A DNA stretch of 64,000 bases. Source: Pycnopodia helianthoides (lineage: Eukaryota; Echinodermata; Asteroidea; Forcipulatida; Asteriidae). Under the pieces are notes generated by a model. That model saw nothing but the letters and a program-made list of their open reading frames with translations, did no database searches and was not told the DNA's origin. Below are positions 1 to 14,000 of this stretch, one piece after another (the stretch's first letter is position 1; each line of letters begins with the position of its first letter). The translations under genes and the position numbers were made by a program. The stretch is taken from NCBI GenBank assembly GCA_032158295.1, contig CM063262.1:11293977-11357976 (forward strand), given 5' to 3'.

Positions 1-1012
1 GGAGTCACCCCTCTTGCCTGTGATTTACGGTGTGACGATTGTAGAAACTTTCTATAAAAAGTTGATTTTTGAATTCAGGACTATGCAAGGAAGATCCAGG
101 TATAAATTTCGTCTTTCTAGCATGCTTAGTTAATGAGTTATACTCAAACTTAACTTCAAATTTGTTTTTTGTCATTTTCCGGCAGTATATTTCTTGCTGG
201 TGTAGAATGCGCGTCCCTTCCATGCTTTTTTACTGTAGTAGTATCCATACTCTATGGCCACTTGCTTGTCCTACAAAATCGTCACAGCCACAAATTTCTT
301 CACTAAGAGAGCCCTTGAGACGGGCTTTCCAACGGTGTAAAACTTGTACAAATCTAACATTTATTTGTGGTTGATTTGACCATTCTTACTTTGTGTTTTT
401 GTCTTTGGCAGCTCTGTGTACAAAAATGCCATTAAACAGGCTTTTGCGGAGCGTTCGGAGTAACCCCACTTGCCTGTGCTTTACGGTGTGAAGATTGTAG
501 AAACTTTCTATAAAAAGTTTATTTTCGGATGCAGGTCTATGCAAGGCAGATCCAGGTATAAATTTTGTTTCTCTAGCATGCTTAGTTGATGAGTTATGGT
601 CAATCTTAACTCAAAATTTATTTCGAGGCATTTTTCGGCGGGATATTTCTTGCTGGTTTTTTAATACCCGTCTCCTCTTTGCTTTGTAGCTGTAGCAGTA
701 TCCTTACTCTATGGCCACTCGCTTCTCGTACAAGATCGTCACAGCCACACAATGAATACCAAAAGAGAGCCCTTGAGACGGGCTTTCCAACGGTGTAAAA
801 CCTGTAAAAATCAAGCATTATGTGTGGTTGATTTGACCGTTCACACTTTGTGTCTCTCTCTTGGAAGGCTCTATGTACAAAAATCCCGTCTAACATGCTT
901 TTGCGGAGCATTCGGAGTATCCCCACTTGCCTGTAGTTTACGGTCTGAACATGGTGGAAACTTTCAAAAGAAAGTTGATTTTCGGATGCAGGACTATTCA
1001 AAGCAGGTCTGG
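1..1012. repeat. 456-bp tandem repeat, about 2.2 units
   Basis: The start of the window (ggagt..cc.cttgcctgt) recurs at 457 and 914, giving a period of 456-457 bp. Later landmarks also recur, such as the gaaactttc.ataaaaagtt block and the gagacgggctttccaacggtgtaaaac block near 313 and 773. The third unit loses similarity near 1012. The short open frames here lie within the repeat and follow its period, so I do not call them genes. Confidence 0.85.
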
Positions 1013-1811
1013 GTACTATTTTTGTTTCTCTCGATGTTGGTGCAGTTGTTGCGAGACTTCTGCTCCCGCGAGACTTTTGCTCTCGGGTGAGCCGGAGCCA
1101 GCAGTAGCAATAGTCCCGAGAGCTAAACTACAGTACGAGATCGCGCCAAACAAATTTCTCGAGTTTATTCACAAAATACCGTACATACTAAGCTCTTCCT
1201 TGTTAGCCGGCATAATGGCTAAAACATAAGTAAATTCTATAGGTGCAAAAACTCAGAATATCGAGAACGTTCCATCTCAAACTTTCCAGACCAGCCGTGC
1301 ACATCCGGAAACATTGATTGGTTGATTTATTGATCGATTGATTGTTTGATTTTTTAGACGTAAGTTGTCATTCTCGTTTTAAAACCAACATTTCATATTA
1401 CAAGGTGCTTTTTTGTAACAATTTATTTTTATTTGCAAATTATAACGACAATGCCAATTTCTGTTTACAGGCAAATTTATCACTCCCCGATTTCTGCAGT
1501 GAACACAAAAAGGTCACATATCTAATTAGACGATCAGCGCCCTCTGTTGACTATAAATGCGCACCTTAAGACAAAGTTGAACGGTACTCCATGCTACCTG
1601 TCCAATCAATTTGATACTATTTTAACTTTGATTTCCCCTAATATAGAATTTATTGGTCACCACCTCAATTTTCTTCTACGTCACCATTATTAATATCCAA
1701 TTATTATTATTGTTTTCAAACCAGTAAACATTTTTAGGCGCGTGACTCACACCCTGTCAGTGTCAGTACCAGCCTAATATGAATAACAAGTAAAAGGTGC
1801 AAAGGTCAAAA
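1013..1811. other. Intergenic, no gene seen
   Basis: No coding exon is supported here. Two small things are visible: a G/C-rich block near 1035-1125 in which ctcccgcgagac and cccgagag motifs can pair, and an imperfect GATT-type simple repeat at about 1313-1350. The stretch leads into the core promoter that follows. Confidence 0.5.
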
Positions 1812-1875
1812 TGACGTCATCTGATTGGCTGACATTTTGTGTTATAAATTTCAGTTTTGCCAAAAATTGTAACCG
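1812..1875 (+). promoter_or_regulatory. Core promoter of the NCAM-like gene (CRE, inverted CCAAT, TATA)
   Basis: A perfect CRE palindrome TGACGTCA sits at 1812-1819, an inverted CCAAT box (ATTGG) at 1824-1828 and TATAAA at 1843-1848. A TATA box there would place the start of transcription near 1873, giving a 5'UTR of about 80 bases before the ATG at 1956. Spacing and order match classical TATA promoters. The motifs are seen; their use is inferred. Confidence 0.55.
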
Positions 1876-1955
1876 CAAGATAACGTTTCTGCATAGAACA
1901 AAAGTTTTACGTCCCTTTTCCCCCTGTTTCTGATGTGTTAATAATTCCAAGAATC

Positions 1956-2007
1956 ATGCTTTCGTGGAGGATATTACTTCTGATTGTGTACGCATCGAGC
2001 GTAACAG
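1956..2007 (+). CDS. NCAM: NCAM-like exon 1: start codon and signal peptide
   Basis: The ATG at 1956 opens MLSWRILLLIVYASSVTG, a short basic-hydrophobic leader with small residues before the likely cleavage point. The exon ends in phase 1 at acag|gtaagg, the phase typical of extracellular modular genes and matched by the next exon. The ATG lies about 80 bases after the expected TATA-driven start site. Confidence 0.8.
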
Positions 2008-5000
2008 GTAAGGTTAAAGTAAAACGTTAAAAAAATACCCGATTGTTATATGTTTACAGTGTGTGTGTACGACGTGTGTACTGTCAAGAATTTGTCCAGA
2101 TTCCGGACAATAATTTCACATTGACTTGTCTTTTTTGTCCACAACAAATTTTCGCCCACTAACTAGCTCGCCCCAAACTAGCTCGCCCCAAAACTAGCTC
2201 GACCTAGGTTGAAACAATCTTGCCCCCAGGAAAAGTTGCCCTTATGATAATATTATTAATAATATAGGCTTGGTTGGGCAAAGCTAAACTTCTACTTCTA
2301 TCTAAATCTTAATTAAAACTTAAAAGCTTATTCATTTATAGTTGCGATAATCGTAACCCTCCATCCTCCCGAGGGTCGGAGACCGGAGGGTTTTGAGTCA
2401 TGCAGTGCAAAAAAGTGGCGAAATTACAATTTCAACTATTTTGGTCAGACTAGTCACCAGATTTGCCCAATTTTTACCACTTTCGAAAAACATGACACAC
2501 ATTCTAAGAACATGGATTTGATCATCAATGTGTAATGAATCCATTCATAACACTCTAAACATCGTTGAAAAATTATTTGAAAAAAAAAACGAACAAAAAC
2601 TTACCAGAAACTGACCGAAATGTCCATGGACCGCGCTTCCCCTAAATCAACCAATCAGCATAAACCAAACCGTTGAGTAGGCGTGGCGATCGTCCATGTG
2701 CGACTGTGCGTGCACGCCGTTAATGTATACAACAGATTTGCGCCATCTGCAGTTTGCGCTGATTAATTGCAGGATCAGCATTCCAGAATGCGCGCTCAAT
2801 CTGGAAATTTTTCCTCACAATATCCTGTGATTGTGCAATTCAACAAAATGCGCTCAACGACGAGTCCGCTTACGCTGATTGGTCGAGATGTTGCTAGGTC
2901 ACGAATCGCGAGGTTCGAAAATCGGACCTGAGATTGTCTACGCTTCATGAGAATTTCGCTCAGTCTCTGGTAAGTTTTTGTCTTTTTTTCTTAAAATATT
3001 TTCTCAATGATGTTTTGAGTAATACGAATGGATTCATGACACATTGATGATCACATCCATATTTTTAGAACGTGTGTCATGTTTTTTGAAAGTGGTAAAA
3101 ATTGGGCAAATCTGGTGACTAGTCTGACCAAAATAGTTGAAATTGTAATTTCGCCACTTTTTTGCACTGCATGACTCGTAACCCTCCGGTCTCCGACCGT
3201 CGGGAGGATGGAGGGGTTTACGATTATCGCAACTAATTCATTTACGATTTATTTTATGTTTTAATTTTTTTTATTAAAGGAACATTACAGAATTGGTAAT
3301 TGTAAAATATACTTTTGATCACAGATTTACATAAAACTTACACGGTCTAATGATGATGATAGTAGAAAACATCCCTTGAAATATTTCTGTCTGAAATGCC
3401 ATATTTGATGAGAAATGAATAAACTAATTTTCCGTTTGGAGTTTATCGCTCAGTGAGCGTTTTATTCATCTGTTGAACCTATATGATTTCTTGCAAATGT
3501 GTAGTCGGTTTTCACTATTTTCTCGTGACCCAGAGGAGCGATCGATCTCAAACTTCTACAGGTTTGTCAGTTTATGTATATGGTGGATTACATAAAGTGC
3601 TTACACTGCCAGCAACTGTTTTGTTAGCAAAACCCAATTCTGTAATGTTCCTTTAAGTTTATTTTAATAAATACATATTTATGTGAATTATATTTATCTT
3701 CATTAAGACAAACAATGTTATACAAAGTCAAGTCTCTTACATGTATTATTTATTGTGGCTCTGTAATAGGGGCCTAGATTAGCCCAGGTTGGACTCCTCC
3801 GTTGCATACAAATGATACAACGCGACAGAGTCCAGGATATAAAGGTCCCAGACCATTGCGAACAAATTTATAACAAAATTTTTTCATATTTTTACCTTTT
3901 TGAGGAAGCTGAAACTTGACTCACATATTCCTTGTGTCCTAAACCTTACGCCTGCTCTATTCAGAATTGCAAATTATATCCTTGGATGACATTATTGTGA
4001 AAATAAAATGAAAAATTTACGCATTCTCGGCGACAGCCTAAACTGACAAGACGTGAATGCTTCAGTGCATGTGCGTCCTCAGACACGCCCACAAATCTAA
4101 CGCGGAAGTCGGTCGGGTTGCTTTGCATGCCGCACATGAGCTTTAACGGTCACTTGGTACACGATGGTCACAACGCCAGTACACAACTCAGACTTACTTT
4201 CGGAAATAATGTCATCCATGGATGTATTTTGTTAGTTGTGAACTCATCAAAAGTGTAGTTAGGACACCAAGAATGTATGAATGGAGTTTCAGCTTCTCAA
4301 ATCAGGTAAAAAAATTTAAAAACATTAACGTCGGTGCAGGCACTGACTGACGTCCTACCAGGGCTAGGCCTAGATGAACTTCACATGGTGAGAAGTATTC
4401 CAATATATAGCTTTCTACATTCTAAGTTCTACCGATCTGGTGAAACCTTACTCCTGGAATTATGAGGTTTGATCTGCTATCATCTCCATGAACCTGAGCT
4501 ACATGTACATGTACATGTACAAAATCCTATCCAAAACTGTTTGCCCTTAACGTTTATGCACCTGGAGTTTTCTTTTGAAACAGGATCTCGCAAAAATTAG
4601 GCTCTACGGTACGTGTTCCTTGAACTCTCATTGAGCGTTGCGCTATTCCAGAAAATCTGCTCCGCAAATTAAAAATTTTTAAAAAGCGATAAATTATTAC
4701 TGTAATTCAGATCCCATTCAAACAGTGTTGTAAGTAACAAATATGGCGGTGGAGTTGCATGATTTGTGTACAAAACCAACCCACAGTGGCCGGGACCAGC
4801 GTTGCTGTGCGAGGAGTACCAGTTTGTTTTTCCTACAACTGTTTGCTGTGCTTGAAAAAAAGTCTACCAAACAAACTGGTACTCCGTGCACAGCAACGCT
4901 GGTAGACTTGGTAGACTTTTTTCAAGCGCAGCAAACAGTCAGTCAGAGGAAAAACAAACTGGTACTCCTTGCGCAGCAATGCTGGTTCCGGCAAGAAGGT

Positions 5001-8000
5001 GGTGGATATTATTTTTTTGTTTTTTTAGCTGTCACCGGCAAAGATTACCCAAAACAAATTGACAGAAATACCAAATCCGACCCACACATGTACTCTCTCT
5101 TGGACTTTTGGGATTTTATTCTAACGGTACTGCTTCAATGAGGTACCCATACCTTGTACACAAGTAATACATACATGTACATGTACATTGTACATAAAAA
5201 AAAAGTTTTAAGCTATTTCTGGGTCCACAAAAGTACATTAAAAAGCCATTCATGGGTCTACAAAATACAATTTAAAGCCTTTTTGGGTCTACAAATTACA
5301 GGCAATTTCTGGGTCTTGGCATTACTATTAAATCACTTAATACCCTGGTTCTTGGGGCATGTGCATGAGAGTTGGACAGTGCATTTTTCTTGAAAGCCAA
5401 TAAACGTTTTAGCTTCCAATTTTTTGCGAGGAGAATACTTATAAGAGGGAAATGAAGTCCAACGTTTATTAAAAAGTTTCAAGACATTCCTTGGGAAGTG
5501 TGGGTTGGGTAGAGCATTTTGTCCACCCAGACAGACAGAAAATACACAATTGATACACTCCAAAACAAAACCTGTCAATAAGAGCTAGACAAGAAAAAGA
5601 AGTGAAAAAAACTACAGGAGAAAATGGCAAGGCAAGATGCAAGAGCTGTGAAAACTTGGAAAAGTATTTTTAAAAAGAAAGAGGTCTTACATGTAGGTTT
5701 AGGTCCGCTCTAGTCAATTTTTCCTTGTTCAACCCAAATTATTTAAAATTTACCCAGTCAGTTTCCCTTGTGGTTTAATTAATTACTTGTATTTGAAATA
5801 CAAGGTTGCATCCCCTTCCCAGGTTGTATCGTAAACTTGGGTGTGATCCCTGGTTGCAGGTTGAGAGTGGCTTCTGTCTGGCACCCCCTAACAAAATATT
5901 GACAAAATAGGTAGACCATCAACATTATGGCTCGATAGCTCAGTTGGTACATGTAGAGCACCGGCACGTTAATCTAGAGGTCGCAGGTTCAAGTCCCAGC
6001 TCTAGTAAATTTTTGCTTTGTTCAACTCAAAAATAATTATAATTTGCCCAATCAGTTTCCCTTGTGGTTTAATACTTGATGAAATAAAAAAAAAGGTAGC
6101 TGAAAGAAAAGAAACTACATGTCACAATACATGTATTGGGAAAGGAGAATCTTTGTAGAAAATTTTTGTCAACATGAAAACCGGGGACATAGCTTTGATT
6201 GGTCCCAATTCCAAAGACAAGGACCATAGTAATATTCCAACAAAACGTCCATTGTTTCCTAGAAATACCTGTAGAAATGTTTACCCAGAGGAAATAATCA
6301 CTGTGCCTTGGAGTTCGAGGTCAGTCTCATTTCCAATGCTATTGCTTAAAATCAACCAAATGAATGCTAACTGAATGCCTCTGGTCGGTAGATTGTGCGT
6401 AGACATTCATTCCTTTTGTTCTTACCTGTTACACATTTGTGCAGTGTTCACAAAAGTTGTTTATTTAGACTTGCAGGTTTCTCTATTCAGTACCACTGCG
6501 GTCATAGTCTGCACATTTCCACAGACTCAATTCAACTGAGTCCCGTTGTGTTTGTAGAGAGTTTCGATGCTGCCATTGTGTGCATTGTGTGGCACTATGT
6601 ATGTCTGTTAATATTTACAATTGTACTTTGGATTTTGCTCTTGAAAGTGAACACAAAATGAGCAATATCCAGTAACTGGGCAATATGTGTTTTTTATTTG
6701 ATGTGCAATGCTGTACTTGTGTACATGTACATTACAGTACATTGTGATCATAGTGTTAGCCAGGGGGGTGTCTTTTGGACACCCTGTTTTTAATTTGGAC
6801 ACCCTGTTTCATCTTTCATTTACATGTACATGTACAATGTACATGTAAATGTATTGTAAGTGAACAATTTTGACACCCAGTTTTTGAATTTCCAGCAAAT
6901 TTTGACATCCTTTTACCAAATCCTGGCTAAAACCTTGATTGTGCTGTCTGTATTACTGTTCCCACTGAAGTCTGGTCACATTTACAGGCCTTTCCATTGC
7001 AATGCCACAGCCTGAAATTTTGCCTACCAAGGGAAGCCATCAATGCAAAGCAAAAACAGATAGACGCAGCATGTACATGTAACAATGATACACAAATATT
7101 CAAAAATACTGCTGAGTTTGTTAGAAACAAAGCAACAAACCATGGGATGTATTAGTTTGTAAAAAAAATTGAAGAAGGGCTGAATTTGGTCATACTATCT
7201 GTTAACACGATCAAATGGTTAACACGATCGAATGGGCCGTCCATGCCAACCAGCAGAGTTTGTTTATCAACAATGGAAAGGTCTATAGCAGCAAGGTGTT
7301 AGCCAGGATTTGGTAAAAGGGTGTCCAAATTTGCTGGAAATTTGAAAAACCGGGTGTCCAAATTGTTCACTTACAATACATAACATGTAAATGATAGATA
7401 AAAAAGGGTGTCCTGTACCCATGTCCACATTTAAAACAGGGTGTCCAAAAGACACCCAGACACCCCTCTGGCTATTTATAGCAAAGTGAGAGGTCTGCCA
7501 TGCTGGAGTACATGTCATGTATCATGTACATGTCATGTATCATGTACATATGTCATTTACGTGTCATGTACGGTACATCAGGCCTGGAATTTTACCAAGA
7601 GCATGAAGAGGCCACAAAGGCCATGTCTTGGCCTTGATGCCCCTTCAAAAGTTTCCCATAGACTTTAAGGTTTTCCAAAGGAAGTGCCTAGTTGCAAAAT
7701 AAAAATGGCCTTGTCCTCTCAAAGATGAACAGGCCTGCTACATGTACTTGCACAGGATAAGTACTCGTAGTGCCATCCAGTGTGGAGTTTCGTAGCTACT
7801 CCTGAAGCTCTAGTAACTGGTTTGCATGACATGTGCGTGTACATGTACAGTGTATGTGTGCACCTAGCCACAATCATGCACATGTACATAGGCAGCATTA
7901 TTGTATACAAATCCCTGGTAACCACATGTACTCCGAATGGGTTCCCCTAACTTTTGTATCCCGTAAACCCTTCTTTTGACTCCAGTCTACAAGATTTTTC

Positions 8001-11000
8001 ACTAAGTCATAACTGCCATCATGTGTACAGGGTTTGCCCTGAAATTTGTCAGTGACTGGAGGAAATTATTATTTGTATTATTAGGTCCTGAAACTTGGTG
8101 GAAACGTTAACAGCATTAGTACATCAATAATTTACAAATAAAAATGGATTTGCAAAGTGGTATGCTTTCGGATGCATTTGTCACTTTGTGATAACATGAC
8201 GCTATGTTACATGTACATGTATGTTCAAGTGCAATGAACATATGTTTTGTTTCTGATTTGTGGAACTTTCAGATGGTGCATTGAAGATAGTGCCAATCTA
8301 TGCTACATTCAACGTTGCCGAGGGAGAAAGCGCATCTCTAAGCTGCACTAACTTAAACGCTCAAACAGGTGAACAGCCACAGTGGATCGATCCCTACAGT
8401 CGTCCCATTGGAACGTATGGAGGGGGTAAGTACTGTCCTGAAAATCTTTACTGTAGGCCTACAAGGTATGTTTATATAGCGCTGTATCCAAAAAGCGCTT
8501 ATCCTTATTTTATTTCCAGATAGGTTTTTGAATTATGAGACCCATTTATGTAACACCTTGTAAGGGTTTACAAGGTGCTGCGGCGCATTCAGCAGCCACT
8601 GCCAGAAACACAGGGGCAAACCCATTCTCTAAGCGATAAGTGTAACTGGGGTAATTTGCGTGCATTACACAACACACGGGACCAAGGGCTTTACATCCCA
8701 TCCGAAGGACGAAGCAATAATGGTTAAGTGTCTTGCTTAAGGAGACAAGTAATGTCTTGTGTAACGGTACTGCCACAACTTAACATCTGTTAATTTAAAA
8801 TCTGTTAAGAACAATCTACTTAGCAAAGTACACTATCACATGGTGTCACTGCAAACCAAAGATATACTGATACAAGGTTTTAGCCAGGATTTGGCAAAAG
8901 GGTGTCCAAATTTGCTAAAATTAAAAAACTGGGTGTCCAAATTGTTACTTACAATACACTTGTACATGTAAATGACAGTATAATACAGGGTGTTCAAAAG
9001 ACATCCAGACACCCGTCTGGCTTACACTATATACTGATACTCCACCATGCTGTGCCTCAAATGTCATTTTGTTCCCCTCTTACAAACAGGTGGATCTCTA
9101 AACATGTATGTTGTTCATTCGACCGATCCTGAGACGGCCCAGAAAGTCACCCGTCTGCAGATTAACAACATGATCGACAGCTGGGAGGGAGGGTATGACT
9201 GCCAGGCTAACGGAGACGCTGAATCCATCAACATCAACGTCTTCAGTAAGTGTTGGCTACTAAGGGAATACAAGAGTAGGAGACAAGTCTTCCACTTCCG
9301 TTTGAAACCGCAGGGTAGTGGCCGTGTGATAAAGGAACGAGCCGATATCGCACGGCCATGACCCTGCAAGGTTTTGACAGACATTGAAAACTTAGTCTCC
9401 ACTCTTTTATTCCCATGTGTTTTGAGGTCCTGGTTGATTCAAGTGTTCCTAGCTGTCTACACAGCACAGAAGATATTTACAAAAGGTGTCACCGCAAACT
9501 GAACAGACAATGATACCTCGCCATGTAATGCCTCAAAAATCCATATAAATATCAAAAACTAATATTACATAATTGTGTGGTTTGCCTCCATCAGAGCAAG
9601 TGACATTCCCCTTTGAGGCAGATGAGGTTGAGCAGGTATTGATCTATCATGAAGCTGGCAACCTGGCCTGCACTATGGATGGAGATCCGGACACCATTGT
9701 CGACTGGCTGGGCCCGAACGGACCCATTCTCAATGGTGAGTTTCATTTTCATTTCTAAAGTTTACTTTGGATTGTTTGCACGACTAAACATAAGTGACGT
9801 TGTACATGTGCGATAGCATTCACCGCGTGATGTCATTGCAGGGTGGCATTTATGGATGATACTTAATGGTCACACAGTAGAAGGGTTGACTGTTTACTGT
9901 GTAAGACCTGCGTTCAACCACATGATATCATATTGCAGACTGATTAATTTTGTGATTCAAAACCACAGTATATACATGTACCATGCCCGATATGGGGCAT
10001 AGGGTATCCCCACTGTTCCCATACTCAAACACACTATTTTCCTCTTGTACAGGAATACCTCCCCCCCCCCTAAAATCCTCTAAAGAATTCCTGAGAATCC
10101 ATGGCCTGGAATTTTAACTTTGAGAGGGCAAGGCCATTTTCATTTTGCAAAGGGACTTCCATTGGAAAATTTAAAGTCTGTGGGAAACATTTGAAGGGGC
10201 ACCAAGGCCAAGACCAGGGCAACGGAGGCCATGGCTTCTCTGGCCTCCGTTTAATTCCAGGCTTGGATTCCAAGCACACAATTAAGACACAAGCGGGGGG
10301 GAGGGGGTACAGCATGGCCTATATCAAGCACCAAATACCACAGTGGATGATGTTGAATGGTCAAACTGTGGGAGGGTTGACTATGTACAGCTTAGATGCA
10401 TTCCCCACATGATATATTGCAGGCTTGGCATAGCTTACGAGACAACACCGCAGTGGATGGTATTGGTACTTTGAATAGAGGTACCTTGATTTCATGCTAA
10501 AGATATAACACTATTACAATGTTTTATCTGTCACAGGAGGGCGCTTTCTGATCAATCCGATGTTTGGCCTGACGATCGATAACGTCACCCTTGATGACGA
10601 AGGGGATTATAACTGCCAGGGGACTGTCCCAAATGTTGGTGCCTCCCAGAAACTCAGAATCTTTGCTGACGTTCAAGGTAAACAAGTTTGTAAACACTTT
10701 TGTAAGGTTAACAGTTAACAGACAATTAAACAAGGTAAGCGAGTTTGTAAACAAGTAAACTAGGTAAACAGGTTTGTGAACAATTACCAAAAGTATACCC
10801 TGTCTTTAGGCAGCTATTATTGCTCAAATTGTTCTGCTTTTTAGCACAAATAAGGAGGATACCAGCCACAAATGGTACATGTGCAATAGCATGGTGGCTG
10901 GTAACCTTATTCTGGAAAGCATAGTTTTATTGTGCTTAGCTACTTTTTGTGCTTAAGCAGGTCTATGAAATTGGGCCTTGGTGCGGGATTTTGATGGGTT

Positions 11001-14000
11001 GGGGCTGGTTACTGTTAAAGAGAGTAAGCATATTGATGATGTTTAGAATCTAATTTGGCCAATGCTGTTTTTTAATTTGAACAGTCAAACCAAGGATTAG
11101 CTACCCACCAATCAACAAGAACGCCACCGAGGGAACTAGCGCATTCTTCACCTGCGAAGCCATCGGGGAGCCCCAACCGGAGTACACCTGGTTCGACGGC
11201 ACCGTCGAACTCAACGACGGCGTCAAGTACATCGTCCAGGAGGAAGGCCGGCGCTTGATGATCACCAACCTCCAGGAAGACGACGAGAAACGTTACACCT
11301 GCCACGTGGAGAACGCAGCGGGGTTCGACCGCCGGGACGGGGAGCTGACGTTGACATCCCGCCCACGCCGACCAGGGCAGTGACGCTGGAGAGGGAGGAG
11401 GGGCAGACCGTCAAGTTCTTCTGTGATATCCAGCGAGGGGACCAGGAACATCTTGTTCTGCAGTGGAAACGATTTGATAAGTGGCTGCCGATGGGTGTAC
11501 AGGTTGGTAAATCAATAAAAGAGATTAACCACTTTAAAAAAAAAGGGCCCATCCGCGGTATTATTTTTTTGGAGCTTCTTCAGTAATCGTTTTCCTTTGA
11601 AAATATCGCTGCCACAATAAAATTTTGACTTGACAAATGAAACACAACAAAGGTTCTCATAATTAGTTCCAGGATTTGATGTTTGTCGTGTGAGAAAATT
11701 TGGATGTCAGATATTTCTCATAAAGCCATCATTTTCGTGAAAAAATTTCAACTTTCAACATTAACAAGTTTCTTTTTTGTTCATTCTCTCAAAAATGCCT
11801 GTCACAAACACAGTGGCATTTTACACCTTTTTAACTTGAGGTTAGAGACTGAAACAAATTTCCCCCATTTGCATGAGGACTCTATCTATCTGTGGCTGAG
11901 TGGTTTAGTGTATCGGATTCAAGTTCTGGTGGCTAAGTCATCAGGGTGTGGGTTCGAATCCCGGTATGACACTTGTGTCCTTGAGCAAGACACTTAACTA
12001 TATCTGCTTCTCATCACCCAGGGGTAAAGGGTACCTGTGAGGGCAGAGATGGTTCTTGGGATTGATTTAGCTTAGTGCGCTACATATTTGGCAGCACAGG
12101 CTGTATACTCCCCAGGGAGCTGAGATGGTTTTTAAATAATGGACCAGTGGCCAGGGGTAATAATGTTTAAAGCGCAATAATCACTCTTTGGAATTGCGCT
12201 ATGTTATTTATTATTATAAAATGAATTTGACCTTGGCGCCCCTCTTCAATAAAACGTTTTGAATCGATCATTACCATGCTGTTCTTTGTATCTTGACCTT
12301 GACTTTGTTAGGTTGACTCCAGAATCCTCATACAAGAAGAGTCAGGATTTGGAGATGGTAATCCAGGCAGTATCTCACTCACTATCGATGGGATCCATCA
12401 AGGAGACGAAGGACCCTACACTTGTTTTGCCAGAAACAATGGCGGGTATGCGACAGTCGACAGCATACTGAACGTTAGATGTAAGTTGCAGGCCTCTGAT
12501 TTCAAGAAATATCTTGCTTCACCTTTTGTGAAGGAGTAAAGTTGCGTTACATGCAAGAAAGACATCAAGGCCTGAGAGTTACGTGGATCTACATACTGTC
12601 ATCTATTTCCCTAGACTGGTTCCCAGTCTTTAGTCGCAAGGATAAAGTCAAGCACTGGTCCAGGCCCAGTGATTTCATTGGATAAAATGATTTCATTGGA
12701 TAAACGTGCAGTGACGTTAGCTTTCCATATTTGTGTTTTGATTGGTCAGAGGTGATGTAGTTTGTCAGCTTGCACTTTCGATCATCTGCATGCGGCGTGT
12801 GCTTATCGTTTGTACATCATGTAATGTTTATCACGTGTAATGTACATGTACAGTGTGTATGTAATATGTGTGTGTGTACATGTACTGTATGTGTGAATTG
12901 CTGGAGGTCAAGGTACAATCTGCAGCATCCAGAGCGCACTCCATATCATTTGTTCCTGTCTGTGAATTGTGTAAATCGTTGAGCAACAACTAATTCACAA
13001 AAAGTTTCTCATGTCTTTGTATACAAAACCTTGTGTGCACGTCTAGCAATGCGGCGCGGTGTGCAGCACTTGCACGTATGGATTGGTCTTTAACGGCAAA
13101 ATATAGGATGACACATGACAGGGCGCAAATTTGAGGGGAAAAAACCACAAGACCACAGGGCTTTTAGCTCAAAAAATTTACTAGACCAGAAATTGAAATG
13201 AGAAGAAAAAATGCCTACATGGTTTAACAATTGAACTGTTTGAATTTGAAAAAGCACAAAGACAAGTATTATCTATGAGTAATATTCTTCAATAATCAAC
13301 AGAATTATATTTATCAGACTGAAAATCAACATTTGAACAGAAACACATGACCGGGAGTCTTGTTTGGTCATTAGTTTACTGGCCGATGCTAAAATCACTG
13401 GTCTCAGGCCTGCGATCCAGTGTAAATTTCAAGTCCTGATTAACCGTGTTCGACCAATCAAATTGCAAGGCTGGGTGTGGTATATAACATCTATTAAACT
13501 ATTGTGGTACCTGCTGCCAATTACAGGATTCAAACTGGCCTCTCGTCACCAGGCACACTCATGGTCTAGTGGTTAAGACACCTGCTCTAGAATGCAAGGT
13601 TGTGGGTTGGAATCCCAAGCTGTGAATTTGTAAATCCATTTTGTACCCTCCCATATTTACAGAGCACCCATCATCAACCTAGACTACACGCCCGGTAAGG
13701 TGTACTCATGGGTGGGTCATGAGGTCAACATGACATGTCACTGGTTCGGTTTTCCCACACCTGGCGTCAGGTGGTTTGTCAACAGCCAACCGCTTTACGG
13801 CACAGTCGGTGATGTCGCTGGAAACGCCACCATCTACGACTTCAGAAACGGTTCAAGCACACTTTATGTAAGTCCGATAAGTAAAAGTAACGCCATAATT
13901 TTGGATGTTTAGAAAGTATGATTCATAGTTAAAGCAAAACTTTATGTGTAGCTGTTTCGCAATTCAACAATTCAAAGCCAAGCGGATAAGAGCATCAAAC

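Larger units (their letters stand above)
2008..8272 (+). other. Intron 1 (6.3 kb), repeat-filled
   Basis: This intron separates the signal peptide from Ig1. It carries, in order, a 17-bp motif (ctagctcgccccaaa) repeated about three times at 2162-2208, a 0.9-kb inverted-repeat element, a TTAA MITE, two further foldbacks, tRNA-Asn-like SINE sequence, GTTAGCCAGG elements and ACATGT-rich simple sequence. No convincing internal exon is visible. Confidence 0.6.

Noticed and set aside
4743..5141. 132-residue open frame with ATG
   Set aside because: It crosses a foldback element in intron 1 of the adhesion gene, and its residues follow the inverted repeat.
5930..6005. Possible tRNA gene
   Set aside because: It has A and B boxes but an imperfect acceptor stem and a SINE body downstream, with sister copies. 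Interpreted as a SINE head.
6174..6374. Open frame beginning MKTGDIALIGP
   Set aside because: Considered as a retroelement integrase tail or an extra first exon, but no flanking domain, splice partner or second copy was seen.
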